Positions 15,031 to 23,474 of a stretch of DNA of 23,684 nt are shown here, one piece after another (position 1 is the first letter of the stretch; each line of letters begins with the position of its first letter). The notes below the pieces were generated by a model. The model was not told the DNA's origin. It worked only from the letters and a program-made list of their open reading frames with translations, and did not search any database. The DNA lies in NCBI GenBank assembly GCA_037443565.1, contig JBBIOB010000046.1:1-23684 (forward strand), in the 5' to 3' direction. The translations under genes and the position numbers were made by a program. The DNA comes from Fervidifonticultor_A sp037443565. GTDB taxonomy: Bacteria; Sysuimicrobiota; Sysuimicrobiia; Sysuimicrobiales; Humicultoraceae.

Positions 15031-15413
15031 TCAAATACTATCGTCTCGCCAGGGGACCTTTGAAGGGGGTCGAAGCGGGATGATCCACTCGCAGAACATC
15101 AGGGGCAGCAGCAGGCCCAGCGGCGAGGCCCAGCGATAGGGCGTGGGCAGGACCAACAGCCCGGCCAGTTGCACGACGCCGAGTGATCCGAGGTAGAGCA
15201 GCGGGAGACGCGCTCATCCTCCTTCGAGACGACGAAGATGCCCTCCAGGCGGACCGGGGATCCTGCATGGCCCACATCGAGAAGACGGCGGTGTGGCGGG
15301 GGAAGAGCACCAGGAGGGCGGTGAGGGGAACGATCACGCCGACCGTGGCCCACAGGAACCCGCTCGTGGGGGAGGCGAGAGTGAGGGGGTCGTCGGCGGT
15401 GGTGCTCTTAGCG
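15031..15413 (-). pseudogene. Small membrane protein, two frameshifts
   Basis: Three successive minus-strand frames give a coherent protein. The first carries GFLWATVGVIVPLTALLVLF and PRHTAVFSMWAMQDP, the second VRLEGIFVVSKEDERVS, and the third LLYLGSLGVVQLAGLLVLPT to IIPLRPPSKVPWRDDSI followed by TGA at 15033. Both joins need one extra base and both fall in C-runs (near 15262 and 15205), so sequencing or assembly indels are as likely as true decay. About 125 residues with three hydrophobic segments would result. No start codon is obvious. I do not recognise the family. Placement directly after the enoyl-CoA hydratase suggests it belonged to that operon. Confidence 0.6.
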
Positions 15414-16193
15414 ACCTCTCCAGACGGGCTGCCGCTTCTCGAGAAAGGCGGCAGCGCCCTCATGCGCATCCTCACTCTGCAAGAGCACAGCCCGCAAAGT
15501 GTGCAGATGGCGCACCGCGGTCTCGGTGTCCATGTGCGTGCTCTCCTGAAAGGCGATGAGCCCGAGGCGGACGGCCAGGGGGCTTCGCGAGGCGATACCC
15601 TGGGCGAGTTCCCAGGCGGCGGTGTGGAGCTGGTCGTGCGGCACGACCCGGCTGACCAGCCCGATGCTCAGCGCCTCCGCCGCATCGATCACGCGTCCGG
15701 TCAGCGCCAGTTCCAAAGTCCGGCGGTCCCCGATGGCGGCGCGCAGTACCGGCAGGATCGTCATGGGGAAGAGTCCGAACCTGATCTCGGTGACGCCGAA
15801 CACGGCCCGTTCCGACGCCATGGCCATATGGCATGCCGCGACGAGCGCGACACCACCGCCGTAGGCTCCGCCATTGACGGCACCCACGAGCGGCTTCGTC
15901 AGCTTCCAGACTCTGACGAGGAACTCGCCGGTCTTCCGACCATCATCGTATGTGGCGATCGCGGGTTGTCCAAGCCGATCGGCGAACTCCCGCTGGTCGC
16001 CTCCGGCGGAGAAGACCTCCCCGGCGCCCGTCAGGAGCAGGACCCTCACCTCGGGGTCTTGCTCGGCCCGTGTAAAGGCATCAAGCAGCTCCGCGATTAC
16101 CGCATCACCCAGAGGGTTCCGCCGCTCCGGCTGGTTGAGTGTGATGGTGCTGACGTGATCCTTGACGTCATAGAGAATCGTCCCGTAGATCAC
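15408..16193 (-). CDS. Enoyl-CoA hydratase/isomerase family protein
   Basis: Encodes 261 residues from a GTG at 16193 with AGGAGG seven bases upstream. Crotonase-family features: VSTITLNQPERRNPL, the first oxyanion-hole segment FSAGGDQREF, the second NGGAYGGGVALVAACHMAMA, and TEIRFGLFPM. The glutamate of TEIRFG corresponds to one catalytic Glu of classical hydratases. The other (in GGCELA of the classical enzyme) is Val here, so isomerase, hydrolase or another crotonase activity is possible. It follows the SucD-like gene by 19 bases. In context it probably converts the CoA thioester made by the SucCD-like ligase. Confidence 0.92.
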   Translation of the reverse strand: MIYGTILYDVKDHVSTITLNQPERRNPLGDAVIAELLDAFTRAEQDPEVRVLLLTGAGEVFSAGGDQREFADRLGQPAIATYDDGRKTGEFLVRVWKLTKPLVGAVNGGAYGGGVALVAACHMAMASERAVFGVTEIRFGLFPMTILPVLRAAIGDRRTLELALTGRVIDAAEALSIGLVSRVVPHDQLHTAAWELAQGIASRSPLAVRLGLIAFQESTHMDTETAVRHLHTLRAVLLQSEDAHEGAAAFLEKRQPVWRGR

Positions 16194-16212
16194 GGCGTGG
16201 CCTCCTGGGTGT

Positions 16213-17088
16213 TCACGTTCGACCGGCGAGGGCCTGCCTGACGAGGGAAGGAATATCCCAGAGCGTCTCGGCGATCAGGCACCCAGCATCCCTGAGCACT
16301 CGTTCCTTCGCCTCGGCGCTCTGGTCCTGCCGCGCGATCAGGGCTCCGGCGTGCCCCATGGTCTTCCCCGCGGGTACCGACCGCCCCACAATGAGGGCAA
16401 CGACGGGCTTCCTCATGCGGGCGATCGTGACCGCCGCCTCGTGCTCCTTCTGTCCTCCAACTTCGCCGAGCAGCACCACGGCTTCGGTTTCTGGGTCGTC
16501 CTCGAAAACCTGCAGGTAGGCAGCCGGGTTCTTGCCAACTACCGCGTCACCACCGATGGCTACCACGGTAGACTGACCCAGACCCGCCTCGGTCAGCGAC
16601 CTCGCGACTTCGAACGCCAGGGTCCCGCTGCGCGAGGCGAGGCCGACGGGGCCCGGCATCGTGTAGCTTGGCGCGATGGAGCCGGCCAGGCACTTACCCG
16701 GGGCGATGAGTCCGGCGGTGTTGGGCCCAACCACCCAGGCGCCGCGCTCCTCGGCGAGGGCCCGGATGTAGATCGCGTCCTGCAGCGGTACCCCCTCGGT
16801 CACGATGATAGCGAGCCGAATGCCCCCTTCCAGCACCTCGACGGCCGCCTCGCGGGCCGCCGTGGCCGGAACGTAGAGCAGCGCGCAATCGGCATCGTGC
16901 TGCTGCAGCGCCTCCATAACGGTATCGTATACGGGGACGCCGTCCACCGCCTCACCGCCGCGCCCCAGCGCCACACCGGCTATCACCCGGCTCCCGTACG
17001 CAAGCATCTCTCGAACCTGATTGCGGGCGTAGCGACCGGAGATACCCATCACCAGCAACCGTGTGTCCCGCGAGACCAGAATCGCCAT
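16213..17088 (-). CDS. SucD-like CoA ligase alpha subunit (ADP-forming family)
   Basis: Encodes 291 residues. GPNTAGLIAPGKCLAGSIAP, GLASRSGTLAFEVARSLTEA, VAIGGDAVVGKNP and TMGHAGALIA match succinyl-CoA synthetase alpha. The His of GHAGAL is the residue phosphorylated during catalysis. The N-terminal CoA-binding loop reads GISGRYARNQ instead of the usual G-x-TG-x-QG type, a divergence that argues against assigning it simply as SucD. The gene abuts the beta subunit with no gap (stop at 17089, start at 17088). The pair would join CoA to a carboxylic acid using a nucleoside triphosphate. Malate-CoA ligase or a ligase for another dicarboxylate are alternatives. Confidence 0.88.
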   Translation of the reverse strand: MAILVSRDTRLLVMGISGRYARNQVREMLAYGSRVIAGVALGRGGEAVDGVPVYDTVMEALQQHDADCALLYVPATAAREAAVEVLEGGIRLAIIVTEGVPLQDAIYIRALAEERGAWVVGPNTAGLIAPGKCLAGSIAPSYTMPGPVGLASRSGTLAFEVARSLTEAGLGQSTVVAIGGDAVVGKNPAAYLQVFEDDPETEAVVLLGEVGGQKEHEAAVTIARMRKPVVALIVGRSVPAGKTMGHAGALIARQDQSAEAKERVLRDAGCLIAETLWDIPSLVRQALAGRT

Positions 17089-18249
17089 CTACCGAACCTC
17101 CTGGGACCAGGCGATCGCTGCCTGCACGGCCTGGCGGAGGTCGGGAAAGAGTCGGACGCCATGGCCGGACAGGATTGCCTCGCCGTCGGCGAGGGACATC
17201 GTCCGGACGGCGGCCGACGCAGCGCGCACACATCCGAAGATGGGAACCCTGGGCGGCCGCTGTCCAAGGGCCACCGTGGCCCCTTTGACGAAGCTCTCCA
17301 GCGGCGTGCCGGCGACGGTGACATTGAGCACCACCGCCCTGACCCGCTCGTCGTCCGCCACCTTCTCCAGCACGAGATCCACCATGTGCCGCAGTGTCTC
17401 CGGACCGGAGCCGCCCGCCGCGTCGAGGAAGTTGGCAGGACGGCCGCCGTAGTGCCGGATCGCATCGAGCAGCGCCATGGTGGCGCCAGCACCGCCGCTG
17501 AGCACCGCGATATCCCCATCCAGGTCGACGTAGACGACGCCGAGCGCCGCCGCCTTGCGCTCGAGGGGATGGAGCATCGGATCGGTGAGCCGCGCATCCT
17601 TCCAGCGCGGGTGTCGAAACAGGGCGTTCTCGTCGATGACGACCTTGGCATCACCGGCGATCGGGGGATCGTCACCTCGCGCAAAGAGCGGATTGACCTC
17701 AACCAGTGTTGCGTCGCTCTCGACGAAGACCTTGTAGAGCGCGACGAGCGCATCGGCCGCGGACCGCAGCGCGAGACCTCGCAGACCCGCGTCTCGCCAC
17801 AGCGCGGCTGCGTCATGCCTCATCAGCCCGCGAAGGGGATTGACTTCCAGTCGGCTCGGAGGGGGCACCTGAGCCTCCACGTCAATCCCTCCCTCCAGCG
17901 AAGCCAGCACAACGGGACGACCTGAAAGGTCGTCAACGGTCACCGCCGCGTACCACTCTCCGCCGGCGCTGATCGGCTCCTCAACAAGCAGAGCCTGAAC
18001 CGGCTCGCCAGCCAGTCGCGCCTCGAGGAGCTGGGCGGCCACGACCACTGCCTCGCCGGCGCCGACGGTGCGGATCAGTCCCGCCTTTCCCCGTCCGCCC
18101 CGTCGCACCTGGGCTTTCAGGACCGCGACACCGCCGAGCTCCTGGCAGGCCGCGGCGGCCTCGTCCGGCGAGCGCACGAGGCGTCCTCTGGGAACGGCGA
18201 TCCCCGCCTGGCTCAACAGCTCTTTCCCCTCCCACTCGAAGAGATCCAT
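17089..18249 (-). CDS. SucC-like CoA ligase beta subunit (ATP-grasp)
   Basis: Encodes 386 residues, a normal length for SucC. The ATP-grasp part has LKAQVRRGGRGKAGLIRTVG, LVEEPISAGGEWYAAVTVDD, VEVNPLFARG and DAKVVIDENALFRHP, with the metal-binding Asp and Asn in place. The C-terminal flavodoxin-like part has NFLDAAGGS. The canonical FGGI and EGTN segments are replaced (LNVTVAGTP and VRAASAAVRT), so the substrate or phosphate contact probably differs from succinyl-CoA synthetase. GGAAGG precedes the ATG. It follows DppC by 16 bases and continues without a gap into the alpha subunit. Likely ligates CoA to the imported substrate or its derivative. Confidence 0.87.
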   Translation of the reverse strand: MDLFEWEGKELLSQAGIAVPRGRLVRSPDEAAAACQELGGVAVLKAQVRRGGRGKAGLIRTVGAGEAVVVAAQLLEARLAGEPVQALLVEEPISAGGEWYAAVTVDDLSGRPVVLASLEGGIDVEAQVPPPSRLEVNPLRGLMRHDAAALWRDAGLRGLALRSAADALVALYKVFVESDATLVEVNPLFARGDDPPIAGDAKVVIDENALFRHPRWKDARLTDPMLHPLERKAAALGVVYVDLDGDIAVLSGGAGATMALLDAIRHYGGRPANFLDAAGGSGPETLRHMVDLVLEKVADDERVRAVVLNVTVAGTPLESFVKGATVALGQRPPRVPIFGCVRAASAAVRTMSLADGEAILSGHGVRLFPDLRQAVQAAIAWSQEVR

Positions 18250-18265
18250 TGCCGCCGTCCTTCCG

Positions 18266-19156
18266 CTACAGCCTCACTCGTGGATCAAACACGTCGCGTA
18301 CCGCATCGCCAAGGAGGTTCGCACACAGGGTCAACAGCAGGATCGCGGCACCCGGGGCGATGGCCACCCACGGGGCGGAGTCCATGTAGCCGAAGCCTTC
18401 CTTGATCATCAGGCCCCAACTGGATCGGGGCGGCTGGATACCGGCGCCAAGGAAGCTGATGCTGGCTTCGATGAGGGCGGCATATCCTACCCCCAACGAA
18501 GCCTCGACGAGCATGGGCGCGGTGATATTGGGGAGGATGTGGCGGAAGATGAGCCGCTGCTGCGAGGCGCCCACGGCCCTGGCCGCCTCGACGAAGGGCG
18601 CCTCCCGAACGACCAGCGTCTGCCCGCGTGCGAACCGGGCCATCCGAGGCGCGAACACAATGCTGATCGCCAGCACTACGACCGTCAGGCTGGGACCGAT
18701 GAGGGCCGAAATGGCGAACGCAAGCAGGACGCTCGGGAAGGAGAGCAGTGCGTTCACCGCGTGCATGATCCAGACATCCGCACGGCCGCCGGCCACGCCG
18801 GAGACCATCCCAACCGGCAACCCCACCGCTGTGGCCACGCCCACGGACACGAATGCGGCCAGCAGGGTGATCCGTCCGCCGTAGAGCAGGCGGCTGAGCA
18901 GGTCACGGCCCAGATCGTCTGTGCCCAGCGGGAATCTGGCGCTGGGAGGACTCAGCGTGTGGTCCAGGTATTGGCGCACCGGGCTGTGTGACGCCAGCTG
19001 CGGGGCCAGGACCGCGCCGGCAATGATCAGGACCAGGAGTCCTCCAAAGATCGGACCCGTCCGCGTCCGGAAGAACCGCCGCCACAGCACAGGCGCACGA
19101 CGGCCCCGTTCAGCGCCTCTAGGACCCGCGCGGCGGCCGCGCCGTGCGTCAATCAT
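18266..19156 (-). CDS. dppC: ABC transporter permease, DppC/OppC type
   Basis: Encodes 296 residues from the ATG at 19156, which overlaps the DppB stop by eight bases. A longer frame to 19198 only adds sequence shared with the DppB end. Features: a basic N-terminus, a first membrane helix (IFGGLLVLIIAGAVLAPQLA), the family motif FPLGTDDLGRDLLSRLLYGG, further helices, and the EAA-type cytoplasmic loop EAARAVGASQQRLIFRHILP that contacts the ATPase. The ending GDAVRDVFDPRVRL is typical. Inner-membrane channel subunit of a peptide/nickel-family importer together with DppB. The substrate is not predictable. Confidence 0.93.
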   Translation of the reverse strand: MIDARRGRRAGPRGAERGRRAPVLWRRFFRTRTGPIFGGLLVLIIAGAVLAPQLASHSPVRQYLDHTLSPPSARFPLGTDDLGRDLLSRLLYGGRITLLAAFVSVGVATAVGLPVGMVSGVAGGRADVWIMHAVNALLSFPSVLLAFAISALIGPSLTVVVLAISIVFAPRMARFARGQTLVVREAPFVEAARAVGASQQRLIFRHILPNITAPMLVEASLGVGYAALIEASISFLGAGIQPPRSSWGLMIKEGFGYMDSAPWVAIAPGAAILLLTLCANLLGDAVRDVFDPRVRL

Positions 19157-20102
19157 AATGCACGCGCGGATCGAGCAGGCCATAGAGGGCATCGGCAATC
19201 AGGCTGGCGCCGATGGTCGCGACCGCGCCCATGAGCACGACACCCTGAGTGATGGGGAAGTCGCGCAGGAGCACCGCTTCCACCACAAGGGTCCCCATGC
19301 CCGGCAACAGGAAGATGACCTCCACGACGACCGCTCCGGACAGCAGGTGGCCGACGGCCAGCCCGGTGACCGTGATCACGGGGACGAGCACGTTCTTGAG
19401 TGCGTGCCGCCAGATCACCAGTCGCTCAGAGAGGCCCTTCGCCCTGGCCGTGCGGATGAAGTCTTGCGTCATGATCTCCACAGTTCCAGACCGCACCTGC
19501 CTGACCACTTCGACGATCCGCGCGGCCGACAGCGTGAGCCAGGGCAGGAGCATGTGCTGGACCATCAGCCAGAATCCGCCCTCAACGGGGCTTCGGTATC
19601 CGAACGACGGGAGCCAGCCGAGGGATTGGGCAAAGACGAAGACCAGCAGGATGCCGAGCCAGAAGTTCGGCGTGGCGACGCCGAGAGCGGCGACAGCCGA
19701 AAGGAGGCGATCTGCCCGGCTGTTCGGGCGCATCCCGGCCAGGAGCCCCAGGGGAATCCCTATCACGATGGAAAGGAGGATCGCGCCTGCGGTCAGAATG
19801 AGCGTGACCGGCATGCGGGCCAGAATGCTTTCGAGCACCGGCTGGCGGCTGAGGAGTGAGCGGCCCAGATCGCCGACCGCCAGGCGACCGACCCACTGCG
19901 CGTAGCGCACGGCCAGAGGCCTGTCGAGGCCGAACTGGAGGCGGAGTGACTCCTCCACATTCTGGTCCAGCCCTTCGGCTGCTGCAAACAGCGCGCTGAC
20001 GGCGTCGCCGGGGAGCAGCGTCACGAGCATGAACGCTGCGAGCGTGACCAGCACCAGGACGGGAACGGTCGCGATCAGGCGACGCCCCAGGTAGGCCCCT
20101 AT
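19149..20102 (-). CDS. dppB: ABC transporter permease, DppB/OppB type, apparent ATA start
   Basis: Family homology starts at GAYLGRRLIATVPVLVLVTL, but the codon before Gly is ATA (20102-20100), not ATG. A GGGGAGGGG site lies about 10 bases upstream and an in-frame stop lies just before it. The next usable start, GTG at 20054, would remove the conserved first half of helix 1. I therefore give 317 residues with a rare ATA start, or a mutated ATG. Other features: LLPGDAVSALF, six hydrophobic segments, the EAA loop FIRTARAKGLSERLVIWRHA, and the ending ALYGLLDPRVHYD. Channel subunit partnering DppC; 41 bases after the binding-protein gene. Confidence 0.88.
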   Translation of the reverse strand: MGAYLGRRLIATVPVLVLVTLAAFMLVTLLPGDAVSALFAAAEGLDQNVEESLRLQFGLDRPLAVRYAQWVGRLAVGDLGRSLLSRQPVLESILARMPVTLILTAGAILLSIVIGIPLGLLAGMRPNSRADRLLSAVAALGVATPNFWLGILLVFVFAQSLGWLPSFGYRSPVEGGFWLMVQHMLLPWLTLSAARIVEVVRQVRSGTVEIMTQDFIRTARAKGLSERLVIWRHALKNVLVPVITVTGLAVGHLLSGAVVVEVIFLLPGMGTLVVEAVLLRDFPITQGVVLMGAVATIGASLIADALYGLLDPRVHYD

Positions 20103-20143
20103 GACCGCCCACCCCTCCCCTTACTGACGCGCACTAAGTACCG

Positions 20144-21709
20144 CTACTTCAACCCGAACTCCTTGTAGATCGGCTTGCCGAACAGGTACGGCTGGAAGCC
20201 GACAAGGTTCTTGCGCGCGGCCACCGCCCAGCTCTCGTGGAGGAGTGTTACGAACATCGCCTGGTCATTCAGGTACAGGTCAAGGGCGTAGTAGGCCTTC
20301 TGTCGCAGGGTCCGATCGCGCGTGGTGCTGCCCTGCTGCAGCAGTTCCTCGATCTTGGGGTCGCAGTACCCGCGCGGCCTCGGCACATTGAACGACCCGC
20401 CACAGCCGATGACGGCAAAGTAGTTGATGTGCGGATCGGGACGGCCCGACCACCCTCCGATCCGGGCGTTGAACTCCCTCCCCGAGAAGAACCTGGCGAG
20501 CTGCTCGGGGCCCGGGAGCGGGGTGATCTCTGCCTGGATGCCCACATCGCCCAGGAATTGCTGGACCATCTGAGCGGACTTCACGATGCGGTCGTCAGGC
20601 GACGCCACCAGCCCGATCTTCTCACCCCGGTACTTTGATTGACTCAAGAGTTGTCTGGCCCTCGCCGGATCGTACGCGGGAGCCAGCATCACGGGGTCCA
20701 CCGACCAGAAGCCCTTCGGCAGCAGGCTGTACCCTGTCTGGCCGATCCCGCCGTACACAACATTGAGGATGGCCCGGCGGTCAATGGCCGCCTGGATCGC
20801 CCGGCGGAAGTGGACGTCATCAGCGGGCGCCTTCATCAGGTTGAAGCTCAAGACGAGCGCCGACACCGTGGGGCGATCGATGAAGTCGAAGTTGCGCGAT
20901 GCCCTGACCCACTCCACGTCCTTCCCGGGCACCCCCTGCATGAAGTCCACGCTCCCAGACTTGAGGCCGCGGACGGCAGGTTCATCGGCCCTGAACTGGG
21001 AGATCGTGATCCGGTCGGCCCTGGGGAAGTCCTTCTCCCAGAAGTCGGGGTTGCGTACGAGCGTGGCATGGGACCCCGGCACCCATGATTGGAGCATGAA
21101 CGGCCCTGCGCCAACCGGCCGGTGGCCGAACTCCTCTCCGAGTTGCCGGACCGCCGTGGGCGAAACCATCATCCCGGAACGGTCGGTCAGCGCGGCCAGG
21201 AAGGCGGCCGACGGCTCCCTGAGCGCGATCCTCACCCGGTGCTCCCCGATCGCCTCGACCGACTCGACGCCTGCCCATTCGCCCCGCACGATGCTCTGCT
21301 CTGCCGGGTTCATGATGCGCCGGAAGTTGAAGACGACGGCCTCAGCATTGAAGGGAGTCCCGTCGTGAAACTTGACGCCCTGCCGCAGCGTGAGGATGAG
21401 GGTCCTGGCATCCGGCCACTCCCAGCCTTCGGCCAGGCCGGGGACGAAGTTCCCGGCCACGTCGAACCGCACGAGCTGATCGAACACCGCATAGAGTACA
21501 CGATGTTCAAGACCACTGAACCCCTTGTGGGGGTCATAGTTCCTGATGTTCGGCTCGACGGCCGCGATCCGGATGTGCACCGGCCGGGTTGTCGCTGGTT
21601 GAGCCGCGAGCGGCGAAAGCGTGACGGTCATGAACATCGCAGCGGCGACAGCCCCACAGGTGAGGACGGACCACCCACTCCGCAGCCACCCAGTGCGCTG
21701 ACCTGTCAT
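20144..21709 (-). CDS. Extracellular solute-binding protein, family 5 (peptide type)
   Basis: Encodes 521 residues from the ATG at 21709. The longer frame to 21778 runs back into the HAD gene and lacks support. A signal peptide is visible: basic start (GQRTGWLRSGW), hydrophobic core (VLTCGAVAAAMFMTVTL) and PLAAQ before the mature protein. Family markers: EPNIRNYDPHKG, FDQLVRFD, LAEGWEWPD, LRQGVKFHDGTPFNAEAVVF and KSQMVQQFLGDVGI-type segments near the C-terminus. SBP_bac_5 proteins capture peptides, nickel, sugars or other small molecules for DppBC-type permeases. No Cys lipobox is seen. It follows the HAD gene by 26 bases. Confidence 0.93.
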   Translation of the reverse strand: MTGQRTGWLRSGWSVLTCGAVAAAMFMTVTLSPLAAQPATTRPVHIRIAAVEPNIRNYDPHKGFSGLEHRVLYAVFDQLVRFDVAGNFVPGLAEGWEWPDARTLILTLRQGVKFHDGTPFNAEAVVFNFRRIMNPAEQSIVRGEWAGVESVEAIGEHRVRIALREPSAAFLAALTDRSGMMVSPTAVRQLGEEFGHRPVGAGPFMLQSWVPGSHATLVRNPDFWEKDFPRADRITISQFRADEPAVRGLKSGSVDFMQGVPGKDVEWVRASRNFDFIDRPTVSALVLSFNLMKAPADDVHFRRAIQAAIDRRAILNVVYGGIGQTGYSLLPKGFWSVDPVMLAPAYDPARARQLLSQSKYRGEKIGLVASPDDRIVKSAQMVQQFLGDVGIQAEITPLPGPEQLARFFSGREFNARIGGWSGRPDPHINYFAVIGCGGSFNVPRPRGYCDPKIEELLQQGSTTRDRTLRQKAYYALDLYLNDQAMFVTLLHESWAVAARKNLVGFQPYLFGKPIYKEFGLK

Positions 21710-21735
21710 CTCAACACCCCCTTGCGTTCTTGTGC

Positions 21736-22593
21736 TCACTGCTCCACGGCAGTCCCTTCTCCCAGCACCCAGGTCCACAGAGCGCTCGCAAGACCGTCCT
21801 CATCATTGGATCCGGTGACAGCAGCCGCGGCGGCTTTCACCTCCGCCGAGGCATGGCCCATGGCCACGCCGAGCCCGGCGGCCCGGAGGAGTTCGCGGTC
21901 GTTCATGCCGTCGCCGATCGCCATCATGCTGGCGGGCGGGATGCCCAGGTGGTCGAGCAGGAACAACACAGCCGAGCACTTGCTGACCCCGTGTGCCGTC
22001 ACCTCAACGTACCAGGGGTTAGAGCGACTGGCCTGAACCTGACCGGAGAGATCAGTCCGCGCCGCGAAGCGCTCCTCCCAGCGGGCGATTCGATCCACCG
22101 CCCCCATGAGCAGGATCTTCTCCAGGCCGCCCGTGACAACAGGTCGCAGGTCTCCCACCTCAGTCGCCGCGTAGCGGACAGCCCGCTCTTCCTGCCTGAC
22201 CCAATCGTCACGTGCGGTGACCATCCACTGGCCGTCCACCAGGGCGTTTGGGGTCAGGCCGTGTGCGACGGCTAGGTCCAGCACGGCCACCGCCGCGTCA
22301 CCGGGCATGAGGACTCGCCTCATGGGCCGGCCATCGGCACCGGCGACGAGGGCGCCATTGAGGGCCACGAACGGTCCGACCGGGACACCGAGCTCTTCAT
22401 AGAGGAACAGGATCCCGCGTGGAGCGCGGGCGCTGGCCAGAAGAAACCTCTTCCCGCGACGAACGACGGCCTCGACGGCCCCGCGAACTGCGGCGGTGAT
22501 GGTGTGGTCGTTGGTCACCAGCGTGCCGTCCACGTCGCTCACGACGACGGCGATCTCGGGCCGAACGGCTCGCGCCACGCCGGACCCTGTCAT
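21736..22593 (-). CDS. Cof-type HAD-IIB family phosphatase
   Basis: Encodes 285 residues. The four HAD motifs are present: I VVVSDVDGTL (nucleophile Asp and acid/base Asp), II LLASAR, III the Lys of HGVSKCSAV, and IV AIGDGMNDREL. The large insert between motifs II and III is the IIB cap, which sets substrate choice. The overall size fits Cof/YidA-type phosphatases acting on sugar phosphates, nucleotides or cofactors. The start overlaps the stop of the RpiR gene by four bases (ATGA), so both are co-translated. In this operon it may remove a phosphate from a metabolite sensed by the SIS domain of the regulator; that link is inferred. Confidence 0.92.
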   Translation of the reverse strand: MTGSGVARAVRPEIAVVVSDVDGTLVTNDHTITAAVRGAVEAVVRRGKRFLLASARAPRGILFLYEELGVPVGPFVALNGALVAGADGRPMRRVLMPGDAAVAVLDLAVAHGLTPNALVDGQWMVTARDDWVRQEERAVRYAATEVGDLRPVVTGGLEKILLMGAVDRIARWEERFAARTDLSGQVQASRSNPWYVEVTAHGVSKCSAVLFLLDHLGIPPASMMAIGDGMNDRELLRAAGLGVAMGHASAEVKAAAAAVTGSNDEDGLASALWTWVLGEGTAVEQ

Positions 22594-23474
22594 CGTCTAC
22601 GAATCCTCCGCTCTTCGATGATCGCGCTGCTCCGTTCCATCGCGGCGGTCGCGCTTTCGATGTTTCGAATGGCCAGGTTCACACAGAGCGCGTCGATCAG
22701 GCTCAGGTGGGCGATGCGCGAGGCCATGGCCTCGGTGCGGAATGCGGTCTCGCGGTCGGCCGTGACCAGCCGGATCGTCGCGTACTGGTCGAGGGGTGTC
22801 TGGCTGTGACTGGAGAGGCTGATGACCGTGGCGCCGGCCTCCGCGGCCTTGGCAGCGGCATTCAGTGTCTCAGTAGTCCGGCCGGTGTGGGAAATGATGA
22901 ACGCCACATCGCCCGCAGTCAGGGCGGCGGCGGATACCGCCATCATGTGAGCATCGGTCACCACGGCGACGGGCAGGCCGATCTTCAACAGGCGGTAGTA
23001 GGCATCTACGGCGATCGGCGCAGACGAGCCGACCCCGTAGACCTCGATGCGGTGGGCTCTCTGAAGCGCCTCGAGCGCCGGCTCGATCGGCTGCGTTTCA
23101 AGCATGGCCAGGGTATCAGCGATCGCCTGGATGTCAGAGCGCAGGACCTTGCGGGCGACCGTCAACGGATCATCCTCGAACCCGACCTCTTCGTGGAAGA
23201 TGTCGACGGCCGGGGCGGCCCGCTCACCAACGAGCGCCAGCTTGAAGGCCCTGAGTCCGGAGTAGCCGACCGCCTGAGTGAACCGGACGATTGTGGCCTC
23301 GCTGACACCGATCCGCTCGGCCAGCTCCTGAATAGGCAGGGTGATCACCTCGTCAGGATGATCGAGGATGAACTCGCCGACGCGCCGGAGGGCAGGATAC
23401 AGCGCTGAGAGGCGCGCCCGAACGTGGGCCAGGCACCCGCTGGTCTGCACCCGTACAAGGTCAGCTTGCGGCAT
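22590..23474 (-). CDS. MurR/RpiR family regulator (HTH_6 + SIS)
   Basis: Encodes 294 residues. The N-terminal helical HTH_6 domain carries ELAERIGVSEATIVRFTQAV (helix-turn-helix, about 50-69). The C-terminal SIS domain shows RIEVYGVGSSAPIAVDAYYR, FIISHTGRTTETLNAA and TVISLSSHS, the phosphosugar-binding layout. RpiR regulators respond to sugar phosphates or related ligands and control adjacent catabolic genes. It is the first gene of the run and probably controls it and itself. Three AAACTT repeats lie in the 134 bases upstream and may be its sites. An alternative start further in is possible, but the ATG at 23474 with GGAGCGG upstream is good. Confidence 0.93.
   Translation of the reverse strand: MPQADLVRVQTSGCLAHVRARLSALYPALRRVGEFILDHPDEVITLPIQELAERIGVSEATIVRFTQAVGYSGLRAFKLALVGERAAPAVDIFHEEVGFEDDPLTVARKVLRSDIQAIADTLAMLETQPIEPALEALQRAHRIEVYGVGSSAPIAVDAYYRLLKIGLPVAVVTDAHMMAVSAAALTAGDVAFIISHTGRTTETLNAAAKAAEAGATVISLSSHSQTPLDQYATIRLVTADRETAFRTEAMASRIAHLSLIDALCVNLAIRNIESATAAMERSSAIIEERRIRRR

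Noticed and set aside
15183..16241. A 352-codon plus-strand frame
   Set aside because: Antisense to the enoyl-CoA hydratase and lacking any domain.
16351..17925. A 524-codon open frame on the plus strand
   Set aside because: It is antisense to the SucC/SucD-like genes, spans their junction, and has no recognisable domain. GC-rich coding sequence often opens such frames.
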